From Alistipes sp. (GTDB lineage Bacteria; Bacteroidota; Bacteroidia; Bacteroidales; Rikenellaceae), in assembly GCA_017629985.1 (NCBI GenBank), contig JAGBWD010000033.1, forward strand, positions 1-64,000: a stretch of 64,000 bases of DNA. The letters run 5' to 3'. The notes under the pieces were generated by a model. It made no database searches. It was not told where the DNA came from and worked only from the letters and a program-made list of their open reading frames with translations. How positions within the stretch are numbered: position 1 is the first letter of the stretch; every line of letters begins with the position of its first letter. Position numbers and translations under genes: made by a program. Positions 60,096 to 64,000 of this stretch are shown here, one piece after another.

Positions 60096-62645
60096 ATGTC
60101 AGAAGAGTTGAATAACACAGAGGTAACCGGACGTATTGTCAAGGTGAACCTCGAAGAGCAGATGAAATCGGCATATATCGACTATTCGATGTCGGTAATC
60201 GTGTCGCGTGCGCTGCCCGATGTGCGAGATGGTTTGAAGCCCGTACATCGCCGTATTTTGTATGATATGGCAGCCGAGTTGAATCTTACATCCGACAAGC
60301 CTACACGTAAGAGTGCGCGTATTGTCGGTGATGTGCTTGGTAAGTTCCACCCTCACGGCGACAGCTCTGTATATGAGGCTATGGTACGTATGGCCCAGGA
60401 GTGGTCTATGCGTTATCCATTGGTTGAGGGTCAGGGTAACTTCGGTTCTATGGATGGTGACTCTCCTGCGGCGATGCGTTATACCGAGGCACGTATGCAG
60501 AAGATTACCGATGAGGTTATGGCCGATATCGAGAAGGAGACTATCGACTGGGGCCTTAACTTCGACGATACTCTTAAGGAGCCTACGGTACTCCCTACAA
60601 AGATTCCATTGTTGCTCGTTAATGGTGCTAGTGGTATTGCGGTAGGTATGGCTACTAACATGGCACCTCATAACCTCTCGGAGGTTGTGGATGCTTGTTG
60701 CGCATATATCGACAATCCAGAGTGTGAGTGCGAGGAGCTGCTCGAGTATGTTAAGGGTCCCGATTTCCCTACAGGTGCGGTTATCTATGGCTACGAGGGT
60801 GTAAAGGAGGCTCTATTGACAGGTCGTGGTCGTGTGGTTATGCGTGCCAAGACCGAGATAGAGCATACGGCATCGGGTCGTGAGTGTATCGTAATTACCG
60901 AGATTCCATATATGGTTAATAAGGCGGAGATGATTAAGCGTATCGCCGATCTTATTAACGAGAAGAAGATTGATGGTATCTCATACATTAACGATGAGTC
61001 TGACCGTCAGGGTATGCGTATCGTGGTTATCCTCAAGCAGGATGCTGTGGCTAGCGTGGTGCTTAACACACTCTATAAGCACACCCCATTGCAGTCATCG
61101 TTTGTGGTAAACAACATTGCATTGGTGAATGGCCGTCCACAGTTGTTGAATCTCAAGGATCTCATCCGCCACTTTGTAGATCATCGTCACGATGTGGTGT
61201 TGCGCCGTTCTCGTTTCGACCTTCAGAAGGCCGAGGAGCGCCTACATATCGTAAATGGACTCCTCATTGCACAGGATAACATCGATGAGGTGGTGCATAT
61301 CATTCGCTCGTCAAAGACTACAGAGGAGGCTCGCACACGTCTTCAGGAGCGTTTCGGACTCTCGGAGTTGCAGACCGCGGCTATTCTTGAGATGCGTCTT
61401 CGCCAGCTTGTAGCTCTTCAGCGTGAGCAGCTAGAGCAGGAGCAGGCAGACCTCATCAAGACCATTGACTATCTTAAGGCGGTGCTTGAAAACCGCGATA
61501 TGCAGATGCAGATTATCAAGGATGAGCTTGTGGAGATTAAGGAGAAGTATGGCGATGAGCGCCGTTCGGAGATTATCTACTCTTCGGAGGAGTTCAACCC
61601 AGAGGATTTCTATGCCGATGATGATATGGTTATCACCATCTCACACATGGGATACATCAAGCGTACACCACTTGCCGAGTACCGCACACAGAATCGTGGT
61701 GGTGTAGGTGCCAAGGGTAGTGCTACACGTGATGAGGACTTCATAGAGCATATCTATGTAGCGTCAATGCACAATACAATGATGTTCTTTACCGAGATGG
61801 GACGTTGCTACTGGCTCAAGGTATACCAGATTCCAGAGGGTACACGCTCATCAAAGGGTCGTGCAATACAGAATGTCATACAGATAGAGCCAGGCGATAA
61901 GGTACGTGCATATATCAATGTTAAGAACCTCAACGATAAGGAGTTTGTTGAGAATAACTACCTTGTTATGTGTACCAAGCGTGGTATTATTAAGAAGACA
62001 ACCCTCGAGGATTATTCACGTCCACGTACTAATGGCGTTAAGGCAATCGTTATTAGAGAGGAGGATCAGTTGTTAGAGGTTAAGCTCACAAGTGGTAATG
62101 CCGAGATTATGATTGCTGCACGTGAGGGTCGTGCTATCCGCTTCAACGAGTCTACGGTGCGTCCTATGGGTCGTGTAAGTTCGGGTGTGCGAGCTATATC
62201 TATCGAGGATGATGACGAGGTTATCGGCATGATTGCCATAGAGCCAGAGTCACAGCAGGATGTTTTGGTTCTTTCGGAGAATGGTTATGGTAAGCGTACT
62301 GATTTGGATGAGTATCGCATCACAAATCGTGGTGGTAAGGGTGTCAAGACTATCAATGTAACAGATAAGACTGGTAAGTTGATATCTATCCAGGCTGTAA
62401 CCGATGATAACGATTTGATGATTATCAACCGCTCGGGTCTTACAATCCGCACCTCTGCCGACCAGATTCGTGTTGCAGGACGTGCCACACAGGGTGTTCG
62501 CGTAATCAACCTCCGCGAGGGTGACTCTATTGCTTCGGTTACTGCAGTGCCAAAGACCGAGGAGGCCGAGGAGATCGGTTCAGTAGGCGAGGAGGGAGCT
62601 ACAGCTTCGGTTGTTGAGCCACAGATAGAGAATAGTAACGAATAG
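60096..62645 (+). CDS. gyrA: DNA gyrase subunit A
   Basis: 849 residues. Winged-helix domain with the quinolone region [17 protein letters not shown] and active Tyr129 ([10 protein letters not shown]), coiled-coil tower, and six-bladed C-terminal pinwheel including the GyrA box-like [10 protein letters not shown]. The Ser matching E. coli S83 is present and E. coli D87 is Glu, which is the usual form in Bacteroidota, so no resistance is indicated. The acidic tail ([13 protein letters not shown]) is normal. gyrB is not nearby. The gene lies 30 nt before the TPR gene. Confidence 0.97.
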   Translation: MSEELNNTEVTGRIVKVNLEEQMKSAYIDYSMSVIVSRALPDVRDGLKPVHRRILYDMAAELNLTSDKPTRKSARIVGDVLGKFHPHGDSSVYEAMVRMAQEWSMRYPLVEGQGNFGSMDGDSPAAMRYTEARMQKITDEVMADIEKETIDWGLNFDDTLKEPTVLPTKIPLLLVNGASGIAVGMATNMAPHNLSEVVDACCAYIDNPECECEELLEYVKGPDFPTGAVIYGYEGVKEALLTGRGRVVMRAKTEIEHTASGRECIVITEIPYMVNKAEMIKRIADLINEKKIDGISYINDESDRQGMRIVVILKQDAVASVVLNTLYKHTPLQSSFVVNNIALVNGRPQLLNLKDLIRHFVDHRHDVVLRRSRFDLQKAEERLHIVNGLLIAQDNIDEVVHIIRSSKTTEEARTRLQERFGLSELQTAAILEMRLRQLVALQREQLEQEQADLIKTIDYLKAVLENRDMQMQIIKDELVEIKEKYGDERRSEIIYSSEEFNPEDFYADDDMVITISHMGYIKRTPLAEYRTQNRGGVGAKGSATRDEDFIEHIYVASMHNTMMFFTEMGRCYWLKVYQIPEGTRSSKGRAIQNVIQIEPGDKVRAYINVKNLNDKEFVENNYLVMCTKRGIIKKTTLEDYSRPRTNGVKAIVIREEDQLLEVKLTSGNAEIMIAAREGRAIRFNESTVRPMGRVSSGVRAISIEDDDEVIGMIAIEPESQQDVLVLSENGYGKRTDLDEYRITNRGGKGVKTINVTDKTGKLISIQAVTDDNDLMIINRSGLTIRTSADQIRVAGRATQGVRVINLREGDSIASVTAVPKTEEAEEIGSVGEEGATASVVEPQIENSNE

Positions 62646-62675
62646 ATTATTAATAAATAACAGAATTTTCAAATT

Positions 62676-64000
62676 ATGAAGAAGTTATTGTTTTTCGCCG
62701 CTGCATTGTTGATGTTCGCAGTGCCAGCAGCAAATGCGCAGAATGTTAATACCGCTAACGAGCTTAAGAAGCTTGATAAGGTAGATGCAGAGGTTGCAGA
62801 TGCAAAGAAGGGTGCAAAGGCCGCTACATGGATTAAGCGTGCTGATGCCTATGTTAAGGCATATATCGCTCCTACCAAGGAGCTAGGTCACGGTGTGCCA
62901 CAGGAGACCCTTATGTTCAACGTGCCATTGGACCCAAAGATTACTCCAGGTGAGTTCAAGGGCGCTCCAGCTCACGTATGTAACTATGAGTATGTACAGG
63001 TATACCTCGTAAATGGTATGATTGAGGGTTGGAACCAGCTTAAGTCTATCAAGGAGGACCTCCCACAGACAGCTATCGAGTCTTTGGCGAAGGCTTATGA
63101 GCTAGATCCAAAGCAGGAGTCGAAGATTGCTCCTATAGCTCTTACCCTTTCAAATGCTTTGGCACAGCAGGGTGACGCCCTTAATGATGTAGGTCGCACC
63201 TTGGACGCAGCACAGAGCTATGAGTTGGCATACCGCGCACAGAGCATCGTGCCTTCAACAAAGGCTGATGGCAACTTCTTGTTCAACGCTGGTGTTCTTA
63301 CCCTTATGTATGGTCAGTCACTCACAGGTGATGAGGCTTTGGTAGCATGCAAGAAGGCAGAGGGTATCTTCAATGAGGCTCTCTCTACAGGTTACACCGA
63401 TGTTAATGGTAACATCTACTACTACCTCTTCCACTCATACTATGGTCAGAAGAGCGCCGATGCTGCCAAGTATCTTCCATTGGCAAAGGAGGCGTTGTTG
63501 AATGGTATTAAGCTCTTCCCAAAGAACAATACTATCCTCGATGGCCTTATGACATTCTACACTGCCGAGGAGGGTGTTGGTGACCCAGCAGAGCTTATCG
63601 CACTTGTTGAGAACTCTCTTAAGGATGATCCTACAAACTACGACTTGTGGTTTGGTCGTGGCCGTGTATACAACGCTTTGAAGGACTACGATGAGTGTAT
63701 CAAGTCATTCAAGAAGTGCGTGGAGTTGCGCCCAGAGGATTATGATGCAAACTTCTACACTGGTTACTTCATCATCGAGAAGGCTAACGCACAGATCGAG
63801 GCTCTCAACAGCAACACAGGTCTATCTTATGAGGCTTATGAGGAGGAGAATGCAAAGATTAACAATGTATATGCAGAGGCTATTCCATGGTTGGAGAAGG
63901 CTCACAACATCAACCCTTCAGAGGCTTCAGTTATCGACTTCCTTAACAAGTTGTGCTTCCGTCTTCGCGATATGGATGGCATGATGGAGAAGTATAACAA
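62676..64000 (+). CDS. Secreted tetratricopeptide-repeat protein, truncated by window end
   Basis: Open frame from ATG 62676 to the window end (441 codons, no stop seen). Signal peptide (MKKLLFFAAALLMFAVPAAN-A-Q), then about 400 residues of helical repeats of TPR type, for example NYDLWFGRGRVYNALKDYDE and FKKCVELRPEDYDANFYTGY. Its start is right after gyrA. Such exported TPR proteins scaffold periplasmic or outer-membrane assemblies in Bacteroidota. The 3' end and full length are unknown. Confidence 0.88.
   Translation, partial: MKKLLFFAAALLMFAVPAANAQNVNTANELKKLDKVDAEVADAKKGAKAATWIKRADAYVKAYIAPTKELGHGVPQETLMFNVPLDPKITPGEFKGAPAHVCNYEYVQVYLVNGMIEGWNQLKSIKEDLPQTAIESLAKAYELDPKQESKIAPIALTLSNALAQQGDALNDVGRTLDAAQSYELAYRAQSIVPSTKADGNFLFNAGVLTLMYGQSLTGDEALVACKKAEGIFNEALSTGYTDVNGNIYYYLFHSYYGQKSADAAKYLPLAKEALLNGIKLFPKNNTILDGLMTFYTAEEGVGDPAELIALVENSLKDDPTNYDLWFGRGRVYNALKDYDECIKSFKKCVELRPEDYDANFYTGYFIIEKANAQIEALNSNTGLSYEAYEEENAKINNVYAEAIPWLEKAHNINPSEASVIDFLNKLCFRLRDMDGMMEKYN

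Noticed and set aside
60330-60390. Fluoroquinolone-resistance change in gyrA
   Set aside because: The Ser matching E. coli S83 is kept; Glu at the D87 position is normal for Bacteroidota.

Overview
The window looks like a chromosomal stretch of a Bacteroidales bacterium (phylum Bacteroidota), probably from the gut; the genus cannot be fixed from sequence alone. Evidence: the LpxC-FabZ fusion, the rpmB-rpmG-DUF4295 cluster, carboxypeptidase-regulatory-domain outer-membrane barrels, a BT_4395-like GH84 hexosaminidase, and many promoters of the Bacteroidota type (TTTG, about 19 nt, then TAnnTTTG). No phage, integrase, transposase, CRISPR array or toxin-antitoxin pair was seen; most genes are core.

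Layout. 1-126: 3' end of a 5S rRNA gene (so an rRNA operon lies to the left) and its terminator. 184-1734: a 9-bp tandem repeat, a lipocalin, and the L28/L33/DUF4295 cluster. 1750-7794: glutamate decarboxylase, tRNA-Pro(TGG), a small membrane protein, an acyltransferase, and lpxA with lpxC-fabZ. 7974-11304: a TonB-like protein, two small hypothetical proteins and a K+/H+ antiporter. 11410-14871 (minus): pyrD-cinA-pncB. 15020-20334: a divergent unit with an outer-membrane barrel and a DUF2807 lipoprotein leftward, and an ABC transporter plus GntR regulator rightward; both promoters carry nearly the same operator at the transcription start.

21006-38594 is a long co-directional run: plsC, parE, parC, aroK, murI, ftsK, lolA-like, a DUF4465 lipoprotein, an unknown Pro/Glu-rich protein, rsmI, two glycosyltransferases, mazG, a gamma-carbonic anhydrase, and a LytS/LytTR-type two-component system. 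It is followed by a small secreted His/Pro-rich protein, a 128-bp MITE-like palindrome, a second large outer-membrane barrel, secA, and dCMP deaminase. 46463-50084 (minus) holds a YwqG-like protein, an aldehyde dehydrogenase and a cysteine desulfidase-family protein, with an 86-bp-period duplication between the last two. 50279-59836: deoD, GH84, and two adjacent large lipoproteins with Gly-rich beta repeats, the first interrupted by about 240 residues of helical, partly membrane-like sequence. 60096-64000: gyrA and a truncated TPR protein.

Best candidates for something undescribed are the GntR-controlled divergent barrel/ABC unit, the pair of repeat lipoproteins with the embedded hydrophobic domain, and the short structured repeats near 39.1, 42.5 and 48.7 kb.
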